DNA from: Myxococcus hansupus
Lineage (GTDB): Bacteria > Myxococcota > Myxococcia > Myxococcales > Myxococcaceae
Length of the DNA: 64,000 nucleotides
Assembly: GCF_000280925.3 (NCBI RefSeq)
Contig: NZ_CP012109.1
Coordinates: forward strand, 4,050,501-4,114,500
Direction: 5' to 3'
Shown: piece after piece, positions 1 through 7,725 of the stretch
Layout of the letters: each line of letters opens with the position of its first letter
How positions within the stretch are numbered: position 1 is the first letter of the stretch
Program-made: the position numbers and the translations under genes
The notes under the pieces: generated by a model
Told to the model about the DNA's origin: nothing
Databases searched by the model: none
What the model saw: only the letters and a program-made list of their open reading frames with translations

Positions 1-1202
1 TGCAGCACCACCTGCCCCCGGTTCGAATCCACCACGCTCGACGCCACCGCCGCGCCGTTGCGCGTGGCATCCACCTGTCCCTGGAAGCGGTAGTCCGCGA
101 ACTGCGTGCCCGTCACCTGGTACCTCCACACGAAGTGCGCGGAGGCGCCCGGGTCCAGACGGGGCACGCTGGCCGGCGCCGGGCCCGACACGAGCGACAC
201 GGCCGCCGAGCCCGCGAACACGGGCGCCCGCGGCGTGACATTCAGGAAGGTGTCCGTCGCGGAGGGATTCGTCACGGTGAGCCGGACGCTCACCGTTTCG
301 CCCGCGAACGCGTCCAGCGTGTCCACGTCCATGGCCACGGGCAGCGCGCCCACGTTGACCATCCGGGTATGGACCACCGGCGAAACGACGTTGCCCGAGC
401 CATTGACGCCACGCACCTGGGCCACCAGCGTCCCGGCGGAGGTGGTCCTCGCGCGCGCGGAATACACGCCCGCGTTGCGGCTGGGGAGGTTCCACCGGAA
501 CGACGCCGGCTCGACGTCCATCACCTGGAACGAGACAGCGCCCGCGCCCGTGGAGGGCCCTTCGAGGGTGGTGTTGTTCTGCGACGTGCCCGTGCGGTTC
601 TCCACCACCATGCGCGCGTCGATGTCACCGCCCACGCCCATGACGCTCGGCTGCACGGACACATCGGTGGCCAGGCCGGAGCGTGACCAGTTCGAGCCCG
701 CCCCCGTCACGGACGTGGCGAAGTCGCCGCCCGCGCAGGTGTCGCGCGCCCGAGTGAAGGTCGGACCGAAGCGCTCGTTGTTCTGGTCGGTGTTCGAGAC
801 CGACGGCACCATCCGGAGCGTGAAGCGGGCTGTCTCGTTCTGCCCCAGGCCATAGGGGCCGCTGCCGTTGCAGGGCGCCAGGTTGTAGAAGATGACCCAA
901 CGCTCGGTGGCGATGTAGTCCACCCGCCACCCCGGCGGCGCGCTGGTGGACAGCAGCACGTAGCCGCTGGGCAGCTCGAAGTTCATCTCGTTGATGGTGC
1001 GGAAGTTCGTCGACCAGTTGAACGTGTTGTTGCGCACGTCCACGGTCAGCTCGGAGGCCTCGTCCATGACCACGCGGGGCCGGGAGTCACCGGGCTGCGC
1101 GACGGTGGTGATGACGGCGGTCGGGAACAGCGACTGCGCCCACCCGAGGGTGGGCGTCAACATCGCGACGGCGGCGGCGAGGCGGACGGAGGAGTGACGC
1201 AT
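1..1202 (-). CDS. Large secreted protein with repeated beta-sandwich-like segments (partial)
   Basis: The frame opens at ATG 1202 and runs off the left edge, so the C-terminus is missing; about 400 residues are visible. The N-terminus (MRHSSVRLAAAVAMLTPTLG then WAQS) is a signal peptide with a likely cleavage after AQ or WAQ. The rest is rich in Thr, Ser, Val and Asn and contains segments such as 'AGETVSVRLTVTNPS', typical of CARDB/DUF11-like Ig-fold repeats of surface proteins; that family assignment is inference. It starts 11 bp after the lipoprotein gene upstream and is the last visible gene of a four-gene minus-strand operon with a PqqD-like protein and an S26-like peptidase. It may be the main exported product of that operon. 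No catalytic motif seen. Confidence 0.8.
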   Translation of the reverse strand, partial: MRHSSVRLAAAVAMLTPTLGWAQSLFPTAVITTVAQPGDSRPRVVMDEASELTVDVRNNTFNWSTNFRTINEMNFELPSGYVLLSTSAPPGWRVDYIATERWVIFYNLAPCNGSGPYGLGQNETARFTLRMVPSVSNTDQNNERFGPTFTRARDTCAGGDFATSVTGAGSNWSRSGLATDVSVQPSVMGVGGDIDARMVVENRTGTSQNNTTLEGPSTGAGAVSFQVMDVEPASFRWNLPSRNAGVYSARARTTSAGTLVAQVRGVNGSGNVVSPVVHTRMVNVGALPVAMDVDTLDAFAGETVSVRLTVTNPSATDTFLNVTPRAPVFAGSAAVSLVSGPAPASVPRLDPGASAHFVWRYQVTGTQFADYRFQGQVDATRNGAAVASSVVDSNRGQVVL

Positions 1203-1213
1203 GGACAAGATCC

Positions 1214-1717
1214 TCACGGGTCCAGGGTGAAGGAAGCCGCCGTCAGGGGCTCCCCATCGAGGAAGAAGCGCGCTTCCCACGTCCCGCTCATGCCGGAGGT
1301 GGACACGGCCGTGCCGGCCACGGGCAGCGAGAAGCGGACCGTGTGGGACGCGTCCACGAGGGCGTCCACCTCGGTGGTCCGCCGCTCATACGGAAGCCCC
1401 GACGGCGGCACGAACTCCACGGACACCTTGCGCCGGCCCCGCACACCGCTGACCGTCAGGTCGACGTCCACCTGCTCCATGGACAACCCGCCCCGGCGAC
1501 CCTCGTCCAACCCGATGAACGTGGCATCGCCCTGGGGAATCACGGGCGGAGGCGGCCGCTCTCCAATGTCCACGGGCGGCGGCAGCACGTCCGTGGGCTC
1601 CAGCGGATCCGCATCCTGCGTGGGCGGAGTGCGCACCGGGGCATAGGGCGCGACGCCCGCCTCCGTGCACGAGGCCAGCAACACCGCCGCCGTCAGGAAC
1701 GCCAGGCGAACTCGCAT
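1214..1717 (-). CDS. Putative lipoprotein
   Basis: A 167-residue protein beginning MRVRLAFLTAAVLLASC: a lipoprotein signal with lipobox LASC, so it should be lipidated at Cys17 and exported. A Pro-rich stretch follows (residues about 28-60), then a beta-rich domain with no family I recognise. The ATG at 1717 shares its A with the TGA of the PqqD-like gene (TGATG), showing translational coupling and fixing the start. It lies between the PqqD-like gene and the secreted repeat protein. It may be an envelope anchor or partner for the latter; this is inference from position only. Confidence 0.72.
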   Translation of the reverse strand: MRVRLAFLTAAVLLASCTEAGVAPYAPVRTPPTQDADPLEPTDVLPPPVDIGERPPPPVIPQGDATFIGLDEGRRGGLSMEQVDVDLTVSGVRGRRKVSVEFVPPSGLPYERRTTEVDALVDASHTVRFSLPVAGTAVSTSGMSGTWEARFFLDGEPLTAASFTLDP

Positions 1718-2010
1718 CACCGTACCTCCTCCAGCGCGTCGATGAGGCCGAGCCGGCGCAGCTCCGTCAGGAACTTCAGCGTGTCCGGGAGCACCCGCTC
1801 CACCTCCCAGCCATGCCGCTGGGAGACGAACTCCACGAGCGCCCGCGCGGTGCGCGTCCCGTCGCAGAGCATCCAGACCTCCACGGCCGTCTCGTTGAGG
1901 CCACGCAGCGTGTTGCCTTCGGCGTCCAGGATGATGAAGTCCGCCCCGAAGCGCTGCCCCGAGACATCCTCGCGCCACCGTGGCGCGTGATCCGCGTGAA
2001 AATCCGTCAT
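1717..2010 (-). CDS. PqqD-like protein
   Basis: A 97-residue protein (MTDFHADHAPRWREDV...). The segment 'IILDAEGNTLRGLNETAVEVW' shows the features of the PqqD superfamily: a short beta region, then 'LNETAxxxW', then a helical winged-helix-like tail. PqqD proteins act as peptide chaperones in RiPP maturation, but many stand-alone members have unknown partners. The ATG at 2010 overlaps the stop of the S26-like peptidase gene by 4 bp, and its own stop overlaps the lipoprotein start, so three genes are translationally coupled. No radical-SAM enzyme, transglutaminase-like protease or obvious precursor peptide is visible next to it, so a RiPP role is not established. Confidence 0.75.
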   Translation of the reverse strand: MTDFHADHAPRWREDVSGQRFGADFIILDAEGNTLRGLNETAVEVWMLCDGTRTARALVEFVSQRHGWEVERVLPDTLKFLTELRRLGLIDALEEVR

Positions 2011-2414
2011 CGCCCACCTCGCCGGCCCAGCAGCGCCGCCAGCCGCCACTTCACGGCCACCCGAATTCGCCCCAACCACCGAGGGCCCTGATCCCACCCG
2101 GTCTCCAGGAGGGCACCGCCGCGGCGCACCTGCCGCACCCGCCCCAGCACCCGGGACGGCGGCAGCGGCGGATCCTCCGAGACCGTATTGTCACCTCGCA
2201 GCGCCACCGCGCCGGACTCCCACCGCGTCAGCCGGTGGAGCACCAGGGCGTGGTCGAACCGCGCCAGCAGCACGTCACCGGGACGTGGCGTGCCATCCAA
2301 CGGCTCGACGCCGGCCTGATCACCCGAACGCAACGACGGCCACATGCTGTCCCCATGCACGGGGATCCAGCGCAGGGCCGAGGGCGCGACGGGGGAGGAC
2401 AAATCGCGAGGCAT
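2007..2414 (-). CDS. S24/S26-family signal-peptidase-like protein
   Basis: A 135-residue protein. The motif 'VHGDSMWPSLRSGD' (about residues 19-32) is the catalytic-serine box of S24/S26 peptidases (SM then P). The next box, 'RPGDVLLARFDHALVLHRL', has His where bacterial type I signal peptidases have the general-base Lys, as in the SipW/Sec11 type. 'ALRGDN' matches the conserved GDN box. No hydrophobic N-terminal anchor is seen, unlike a true LepB. Such short peptidases are often found next to PqqD-like genes, as here (4-bp ATGA overlap). ATG 2414 was preferred to GTG 2417; neither has a strong ribosome site. Confidence 0.75.
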   Translation of the reverse strand: MPRDLSSPVAPSALRWIPVHGDSMWPSLRSGDQAGVEPLDGTPRPGDVLLARFDHALVLHRLTRWESGAVALRGDNTVSEDPPLPPSRVLGRVRQVRRGGALLETGWDQGPRWLGRIRVAVKWRLAALLGRRGGR

Positions 2415-2558
2415 CACGGGCCAGTCTAGCCGACCCGATCCGCTCCCGCGAGTTCCCTCCCACCGAATACCCCAGCGTTTATCAGGGGTTACGCGCCTGC
2501 CTCAATTTCTCAGACTTGGCAAGGAGCGCTCGGAATACTGTTCTCAACCCCACAGCGC

Positions 2559-3836
2559 CTACGCGGAAACACCCCGCTGAGCCCGCACTGTCTGGGCCAC
2601 CGCGTCGAGCGCGACGGGGATGAGTTCCCCTCCGGCCATGGGCTTCAGCTTCGCCTGGCCGCTGGTGCGCTCCGCCTCCCCCAGCACCAGCGTGAAGTGG
2701 GCGCTGCTCTTGTCCGCGCGCTTCATCTGGCTCTTGAGGCTGCCGCCGCGGGTGTCGAACTCCACCCGCAGCCCGTCCCGGCGCAGGTGGCTGGCCAGGG
2801 TGAAGGCGGCGTCATGCGAGCCCGCGTCCGCCACCGCCACGAAGACATCCGGGCGGACGGCGAACTGCTGGCCGCTCTCCTTCAGCAGCAGCACCAGCCG
2901 ATCCAGCCCGCAGGCGAAGCCGACCGCGGGCGTGTCGGGCCCGCCCAGGCTCTTCACCAGCTTGTCGTAGCGCCCGCCCCCGCCCACCGTGCTGGCGGTG
3001 CCCAGCGCGGGGTGCGAGGCGATGAACTCGAAGACGGTGCGCGTGTAGTAGTCCAAGCCGCGAACCATGCGCGGGTTCACCACATGCTGGATGTTCAGCG
3101 CCGTCAGCTTGCGCTGCACGTCGTCGAAGTGCGCGCGGCAGGGCTCGCACAAGGACTCCAGCACGTTGGGCCCGGCCGAGGCGATGGCCTGACACTTCGG
3201 GTTCTTGCAGTCCAGGACGCGCAGGGGGTTCTTCTCCATGCGCTTCTGGCAGTCCCCGCACAGCTCCTCGCGGCGCGACTGGAGGTACTCCACCAGCTTC
3301 GCGTGGTACGTGGGCCGGCAGGCCTCGTCTCCCAGCGAGTTGACGTTGAGGGTGATGTCCTTGAGGCCCAGCCGCTCCAGGAACTGGACCACCACATCCA
3401 TCATCTCGACGTCCTGGGCGGCCTCCTTCGCGCCGTAGGCCTCCGCCCCGATTTGATAGAACTGGCGGTAGCGGCCCGTCTTCATCCGCTCGTAGCGGAA
3501 CATGGGCCCCATGTAGAACCAGCGCGTCAGCGGCTCCTGGGTGTTGATGGAGTGCTCGATGTACGCGCGGGCCGCCGGCGCGGTGCCTTCCGGCCGCATG
3601 GACAGGCTGCGCTCGCCCTTGTCCATGAAGGTGTACATCTCCTTGCCGACGATGTCCGTCTCCTCGCCCACGCTGCGCACGAACAGCGCCGTGTCCTCCA
3701 CCACGGGCGTGCGGATCTCACCGTAGCCAAAGCGGCCGAACACCTCGCGGGCCAGGCCCTCCACGTGCTGCCAGATCTCGATCTCCCCCGGGAGGAGATC
3801 GTTCATGCCCTTGACGCCGGCGACCTTCTGACTCAC
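2559..3836 (-). CDS. hisS: Histidine--tRNA ligase
   Basis: A 425-residue class II aminoacyl-tRNA synthetase that charges tRNA-His in the cytoplasm. Visible signatures are the early 'GMNDLLPGE', motif 2 ('MRPEGTAPAARAYIEHS' and 'FRYERMKTGRYRQFYQ'), the histidine-A box 'RGLDYYTRTVFEF' near residue 259, and the 'GGGGRYD' box. A cysteine-rich insert (CGDC, CKNPKC, CEPC) suggests a metal knuckle; that is inference. The start is GTG at 3836, overlapping the psd stop by 4 bp (GTGA). The C-terminal anticodon-binding domain follows 'PDVFVAVADAG'. The length is normal for the family. Confidence 0.97.
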   Translation of the reverse strand: MSQKVAGVKGMNDLLPGEIEIWQHVEGLAREVFGRFGYGEIRTPVVEDTALFVRSVGEETDIVGKEMYTFMDKGERSLSMRPEGTAPAARAYIEHSINTQEPLTRWFYMGPMFRYERMKTGRYRQFYQIGAEAYGAKEAAQDVEMMDVVVQFLERLGLKDITLNVNSLGDEACRPTYHAKLVEYLQSRREELCGDCQKRMEKNPLRVLDCKNPKCQAIASAGPNVLESLCEPCRAHFDDVQRKLTALNIQHVVNPRMVRGLDYYTRTVFEFIASHPALGTASTVGGGGRYDKLVKSLGGPDTPAVGFACGLDRLVLLLKESGQQFAVRPDVFVAVADAGSHDAAFTLASHLRRDGLRVEFDTRGGSLKSQMKRADKSSAHFTLVLGEAERTSGQAKLKPMAGGELIPVALDAVAQTVRAQRGVSA

Positions 3837-4675
3837 GTGATGACTCCAATGCGCTTGCCCAGCCGGACCACGGCCTCTTCCTGGAGGCTGTCGTCCCACG
3901 TCACGCGCTTGGGCTCGAACAGCAGGATGACGGTGGAGCCCATCTCGAAGCGGCCCAGCTCGCCGCCCTTCTCCACCTCGATGGCCGTCCCGTACGTGTG
4001 CACCTTGCCCGGCTGACCGGTGTGCGTTGTCACGTCGTCGTAGGCCGCCTTGATGCGCGACACACACGTGGCGCCCACCTTCACCACGGCGCACTTGCCC
4101 GCCACGGTGTCCAGGTACGTCACCAGCCGCTCGTTGACGCAGAACAGGGACTGCTTGTTCTTCACCGACGCGGGGTTCACCGGCCAGAACTCGCCGGGGA
4201 TGTACGCGTAGCCGGTGATGGTGCCACCCAGCGGCGAGTGGATGCGGTGGTAGTCGCGCGGCGACAGGTAGATGGTCGTCCAGGCGCCGCCGTGGAACGG
4301 CTTCGCGGCCTCGGAGTCACCCAGCAGCTCGTCCACCGTGTACTCGATGCCCTTGGCCTGCAGGCACCGGCCGTTGTCCGAGTACCCCACCTGGGACACC
4401 CGGCCATCCACGGGCGAGACGACCACCTTCTCACCCGCATCCACGGGACGCAGCCCCGGCTTGAGGCTCCGGGTGAAGAACTGGGCGAAGGTCGGGAAGT
4501 GGTCGAAGGAGTGCTCGGCCTCCTCCATGTCCACGTTGTAGGCCTTGGCGAAGGCGCGCATCGCGGCCTGGTGCACCGGCGCGGGCACGGGCAGGCGGGT
4601 GGCCACTCCCACCACGGTGGAGAGCGCGGACTTCGGCAACACCTGCATCAACTTCATGAAAGTCTGGTCGTTCAT
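3833..4675 (-). CDS. psd: Phosphatidylserine decarboxylase proenzyme
   Basis: A 280-residue enzyme that makes phosphatidylethanolamine from phosphatidylserine at the inner membrane. The self-cleavage site appears near the C-terminus as 'FEMGSTVILLFEPK': the GST serine becomes the pyruvoyl group, and cleavage gives a long beta and a short alpha chain. Other conserved boxes are 'SPVDGRVSQVG' and 'LSPRDYHRIHSPLGG'. The length is that of the standard bacterial PSD-B type. It overlaps hisS by 4 bp, so the two are coupled. The upstream gene on the same strand encodes a lipoprotein 15 bp away. Confidence 0.97.
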   Translation of the reverse strand: MNDQTFMKLMQVLPKSALSTVVGVATRLPVPAPVHQAAMRAFAKAYNVDMEEAEHSFDHFPTFAQFFTRSLKPGLRPVDAGEKVVVSPVDGRVSQVGYSDNGRCLQAKGIEYTVDELLGDSEAAKPFHGGAWTTIYLSPRDYHRIHSPLGGTITGYAYIPGEFWPVNPASVKNKQSLFCVNERLVTYLDTVAGKCAVVKVGATCVSRIKAAYDDVTTHTGQPGKVHTYGTAIEVEKGGELGRFEMGSTVILLFEPKRVTWDDSLQEEAVVRLGKRIGVIT

Positions 4676-4690
4676 ATCGGCGAATCGTGG

Positions 4691-5413
4691 CTAGCGGCCG
4701 GCGTCGGTCGCGGGTGCCGGGCCTCCGTCAGCCTTGGACGGGACCATGTTCACGGCACTCTTGGGTAACAGCGTGAGCACCTTCCCCTCTTCGATGAGCA
4801 GGAACGTGTCTTGATGCTGGGGGTACTCCAGGCGGCAGGCGGTGCGGTCGGCGAGCTGCCAGGTCTCCCGCATCCCCCGCCCCTGCACGTCGATGGGCGC
4901 GCCCCGCTGGAAGCAGCCCCGGAAGCCCGCGATCAGCTCGGACGCCGCGGTTCCCGCCTGGGGACCATTGCCCGTGCCCGCGTCCTCGGGGCCCGCGTCG
5001 GGCGGCTGGGCCGGCGCGGGCGCTGCCGCCGGCTCGTCGTTCGTCGGAGCCACGTAGGACCCCGGCGGAAGCTCACGGGCGCTGGCGACGGCCTTCTCGC
5101 GCTCGAGGGCCGCCGCCTCCATCCGCTGGCGGCCTTCCTTGATGCGCTGGAGCAGCTCGCGGGCGCCCTCGGCGTCCAGGCTGTCCGCGGGGACGCGCTG
5201 GAGCTGCGCTTCAATCTCGCCCACGCCTGGATCCAGATAGGCCTCGTCCAGCTTCTGCGAATACAGCGCGCGGAAGCGACGGGCGGCCTCTTCGTACTCG
5301 GCGGAGGGCGCGGGCGGCGTGCGGCGGCACGCGGTGGGCGCCAGCGTGAGCAGGACGGCGGAAACGACGCCCACGAGGGGCCTGAGGGACGCTCGGAGGA
5401 CCAGGGTGCGCAC
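4691..5413 (-). CDS. Putative lipoprotein, unknown function
   Basis: A 240-residue protein starting at a GTG (MRTLVLRASLRPLVGVV...). The N-terminal hydrophobic stretch ends in 'LTLAPTACRR', a lipobox-like site. Residues about 35-110 are charged and helical (possible short coiled coil), residues about 120-155 are a low-complexity Ala/Pro/Gly/Asp linker, and a C-terminal domain of about 80 residues contains two Cys ('FRGCFQRG', 'RTACRLEY'). No family recognised. It lies 15 bp upstream of psd on the same strand, so it may be co-transcribed with psd and hisS. Confidence 0.72.
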   Translation of the reverse strand: MRTLVLRASLRPLVGVVSAVLLTLAPTACRRTPPAPSAEYEEAARRFRALYSQKLDEAYLDPGVGEIEAQLQRVPADSLDAEGARELLQRIKEGRQRMEAAALEREKAVASARELPPGSYVAPTNDEPAAAPAPAQPPDAGPEDAGTGNGPQAGTAASELIAGFRGCFQRGAPIDVQGRGMRETWQLADRTACRLEYPQHQDTFLLIEEGKVLTLLPKSAVNMVPSKADGGPAPATDAGR

Positions 5414-5471
5414 GGCACGGGTTTATGTCATTTCCCCGCGCCTGTCCGCCTTTTGTACCCCGGCGCCCCGC

Positions 5472-6203
5472 TCAAACGCCCAGGAACAGGCGCTTGCCGA
5501 AGTTCAGCGCCAGGTCCGCGTCGAAGATCTTCTGCGCCGACGTCTCGATGTCGTACTCGACGCGGATGTACTCCACCGTGCGCGCGTCCGTGTCGCAGAT
5601 GACGAAGCACGCCCGGTTGTCGTAGTCGCGCGGCTGGCCCACGCTGCCCACGGAGATGATGTACTTGTAGCCCCGGCGGATGCCGAACTTCTGGGCCACC
5701 ACGTCGTTCACCTCGCCATTGCCAATGGCGAAGGCGCGGCACAGGTGGCTGTGGCCAATGAAGGTCACCTCGGGCAGCTCCGCCACGTAGGGCGTCAGCT
5801 CCCGGGCCTGCTCCAGCGCGAAGATGTACTCGTACGCCTTCGGGTCGATGGGCGACCCATGGCAGAAGCCCACGTCGCCAATCCGGTACGTGTACGGGAG
5901 GCTGCGCAGCCAGGCCATGTTCTCGTCGGTGAGGACGTTGGCGGACCAGTCCAGCGCGTGCCGGGCGGCGTCGTAGTAGTACGAGTAGTCCATCCGCCCC
6001 GCCACCGCGGCGTCATGGTTGCCCAGCAAGGTGACCTCCGCCACCGAGCGCACCAGCTCACAGCACGGATTGGGGGACGCCCCGTAACCGACGATGTCTC
6101 CCAACGAGACGAACCGATCCACCTTCTGGTGTTCGGCGACGCGGAGCACCTCGGTCAGCGCCTCGATGTTGGAGTGGATGTCGGAGATGACGGCGATACG
6201 CAT
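5472..6203 (-). CDS. Metallophosphoesterase (calcineurin-like)
   Basis: A 243-residue cytoplasmic phosphoesterase with all boxes of the di-metal calcineurin fold in order: 'DIHSN' at residues 8-12, 'GDIVGYG' near 35, 'GNHD' near 62, 'CHGSP' near 112 and 'GHSH' near 150. It resembles the YfcE/ApaH-like group (Metallophos_2). The natural substrate cannot be told from sequence; phosphodiesters or small nucleotides are typical. It stands between a PilZ gene upstream and a lipoprotein gene downstream, all on the minus strand, with gaps of 27 and 58 bp. Confidence 0.9.
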   Translation of the reverse strand: MRIAVISDIHSNIEALTEVLRVAEHQKVDRFVSLGDIVGYGASPNPCCELVRSVAEVTLLGNHDAAVAGRMDYSYYYDAARHALDWSANVLTDENMAWLRSLPYTYRIGDVGFCHGSPIDPKAYEYIFALEQARELTPYVAELPEVTFIGHSHLCRAFAIGNGEVNDVVAQKFGIRRGYKYIISVGSVGQPRDYDNRACFVICDTDARTVEYIRVEYDIETSAQKIFDADLALNFGKRLFLGV

Positions 6204-6230
6204 GGGGGGCCTCGGTCCGGTGGCTGGAGT

Positions 6231-6605
6231 TCAACCCGCCCAGCCGGCCTTCACCTGGGTCTGCTGCTGCTGCGAAATCATCTGACGGAGCCGGCCCAGG
6301 GTATCGCTGTCCAGGGACTCGAAACGCAACCCCATGCCCGCGGGATGCGTGCGCTCCTCCGTCTCCCTCAACCAGACCACCGTCGCCTTCGCGTGGATGT
6401 CGGGATGGCCCGTTGGCGTCAGCTTGACGACCGCGCGTGCGCCCCGGGCCAGGGGCGTGCTCGTCCGGAGGAACAACCCTCCCTCACTCAAATTCGAGAT
6501 TCGCGCATAGAGCGTGACGTTGTCACCCTCGCACCAGCACCGAAGCTGTGTGGGAATCCGCCTGGACTTTCGGTTTTCGCTCAACCCGGAACCTTCTTCC
6601 GTCAC
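6231..6605 (-). CDS. PilZ-domain protein
   Basis: A 124-residue single-domain protein. The 'RKSRR' box at residues 12-16 and the 'NLSEGGLFLR' box at about residues 38-47 match the RxxxR and (D/N)xSxxG motifs of PilZ domains that bind cyclic di-GMP; both key parts are present, so ligand binding is plausible. Single-domain PilZ proteins in myxobacteria act in motility and polysaccharide control, but the target of this one is not visible. The start is a GTG at 6605; the RxxxR box lies close to it, so little can be cut. A hairpin (6649-6675) separates it from the kinase gene upstream. Confidence 0.88.
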   Translation of the reverse strand: MTEEGSGLSENRKSRRIPTQLRCWCEGDNVTLYARISNLSEGGLFLRTSTPLARGARAVVKLTPTGHPDIHAKATVVWLRETEERTHPAGMGLRFESLDSDTLGRLRQMISQQQQTQVKAGWAG

Positions 6606-6648
6606 CCGAATCCGCAGCCTAGGGACGGCCTGATTCCACAGTCAAGTT

Positions 6649-6675
6649 CAGGGGCGGCCTTCCGCACCGCCCCTG
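6649..6675 (-). terminator. Hairpin between pfkB-type gene and PilZ gene
   Basis: A perfect 9-bp stem, CAGGGGCGG paired with CCGCCCCTG, around a 9-nt loop lies just after the stop of the PfkB-type kinase gene on the minus strand. The bases after it are not a U run, so it is a GC-rich hairpin with possible terminator or RNA-stabilising role rather than a textbook intrinsic terminator. Confidence 0.5.
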
Positions 6676-6688
6676 CCCGAGCGAGGAC

Positions 6689-7615
6689 TCAGCCCTCCAC
6701 CGGGCCCAGGTCCTCGAAGTGGGTCAGCTTGCGGAACTCCGCGAAGCGGGCGTGGATCTCCGGGCGGGTGACCTCGCGCAGGCGCTCCAGGCTGAACTTC
6801 TCCACCGTGAAGGAGGCCATGACGCTGCCCATGACCATGGCGCGGCGCAGCAGGGCCGAGTCCACCACGCCATTGGAGGTGGCCAGCGCGCCCATGAAGC
6901 CGCCAGCGAAGGTGTCACCGGCGCCGGTGGGGTCGAAGACCTCGGCCAGGGGGAAGGCCGGGCAGGCGAAGATGTGTTCGCCGTCGAAGAGGAGCGCGCC
7001 GTACTCGCCGCGCTTGATGACCACGCGCTGCGGGCCCATGGCGAGGATGGCGCGGGCGGCCTTCACCACGTTGTGCTCGCCGGCGAGCTGGCGGGCCTCA
7101 CCGTCGTTGACGAAGAGCAGGTTCACCCGGGACAGCGTCTTGATCAGCGCCTGACGGCTGCCCTGGATCCAGAAGTTCATGGTGTCGGCGGCCACCAGCT
7201 TGGGGGCCTTGATCTGATCCAACACCTGCGACTGGAGCTCCGGGTGGATGTTGCCCAGGAAGACATAGGGCGTGTCGCGGTACGCCTCCGGCAGCTTGGG
7301 CGAGAAGGACTGGAAGACGTTGAGCTGGGTGTCCAGCGTCTGCGCCTCGTTCAGCTCGTAACCGTAGCGGCCCTTCCAGCGGAAGGTGCGGCCGGCCTCA
7401 CGGGTGAGGCCCTCCAGGTCGATGCCGCGCCCGCGCAGGAAGTTCAGGTGCCCTTCGGGGAAGTCCTCCCCCACCACCGCGACCACGCGCGTGGGACTGA
7501 AGAACGAGGCCGACGTGGAGAAGTAGGTGGCCGAGCCCCCGAGGATGTCCTCCTTCTGGCCGAAGGGGGTTTCCACCGAGTCCAGTGCGACGGAGCCGAC
7601 GACGAGCAGGGACAT
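6689..7615 (-). CDS. PfkB-family carbohydrate kinase
   Basis: A 308-residue ribokinase-family sugar or nucleoside kinase. The N-terminal 'VVGSVALDSVETPFG' and 'GGSATYFSTSASFF' form the substrate pocket, and 'DPTGAGDTFAGGFMGAL' near residue 225 holds the anion hole and the catalytic Asp (GAGD). Phosphorylation of a small cytoplasmic alcohol substrate with ATP is expected; which substrate is not clear. ATG 7615 was chosen because MSLLVVG aligns with the family start and AGGAAG lies about 8 bases upstream. It is downstream of mlaD on the same strand (110-bp gap). Confidence 0.9.
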   Translation of the reverse strand: MSLLVVGSVALDSVETPFGQKEDILGGSATYFSTSASFFSPTRVVAVVGEDFPEGHLNFLRGRGIDLEGLTREAGRTFRWKGRYGYELNEAQTLDTQLNVFQSFSPKLPEAYRDTPYVFLGNIHPELQSQVLDQIKAPKLVAADTMNFWIQGSRQALIKTLSRVNLLFVNDGEARQLAGEHNVVKAARAILAMGPQRVVIKRGEYGALLFDGEHIFACPAFPLAEVFDPTGAGDTFAGGFMGALATSNGVVDSALLRRAMVMGSVMASFTVEKFSLERLREVTRPEIHARFAEFRKLTHFEDLGPVEG

Positions 7616-7725
7616 GCGAGCTTCCTGGGGGGATATGCCGTGAGAAAGGCACGGCGCTCCCCGGAACCCCGTGCCCATGCCGGGTACGTTGTTTCCCGTT
7701 TTCCGTCAAGCACCGAGCGGGGGGA

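Noticed and set aside
19-29. GGTTCGAATCC, a tRNA T-loop-like word
   Set aside because: It lies inside the secreted-protein frame, and I see no matching acceptor, D-arm or anticodon arm around it.
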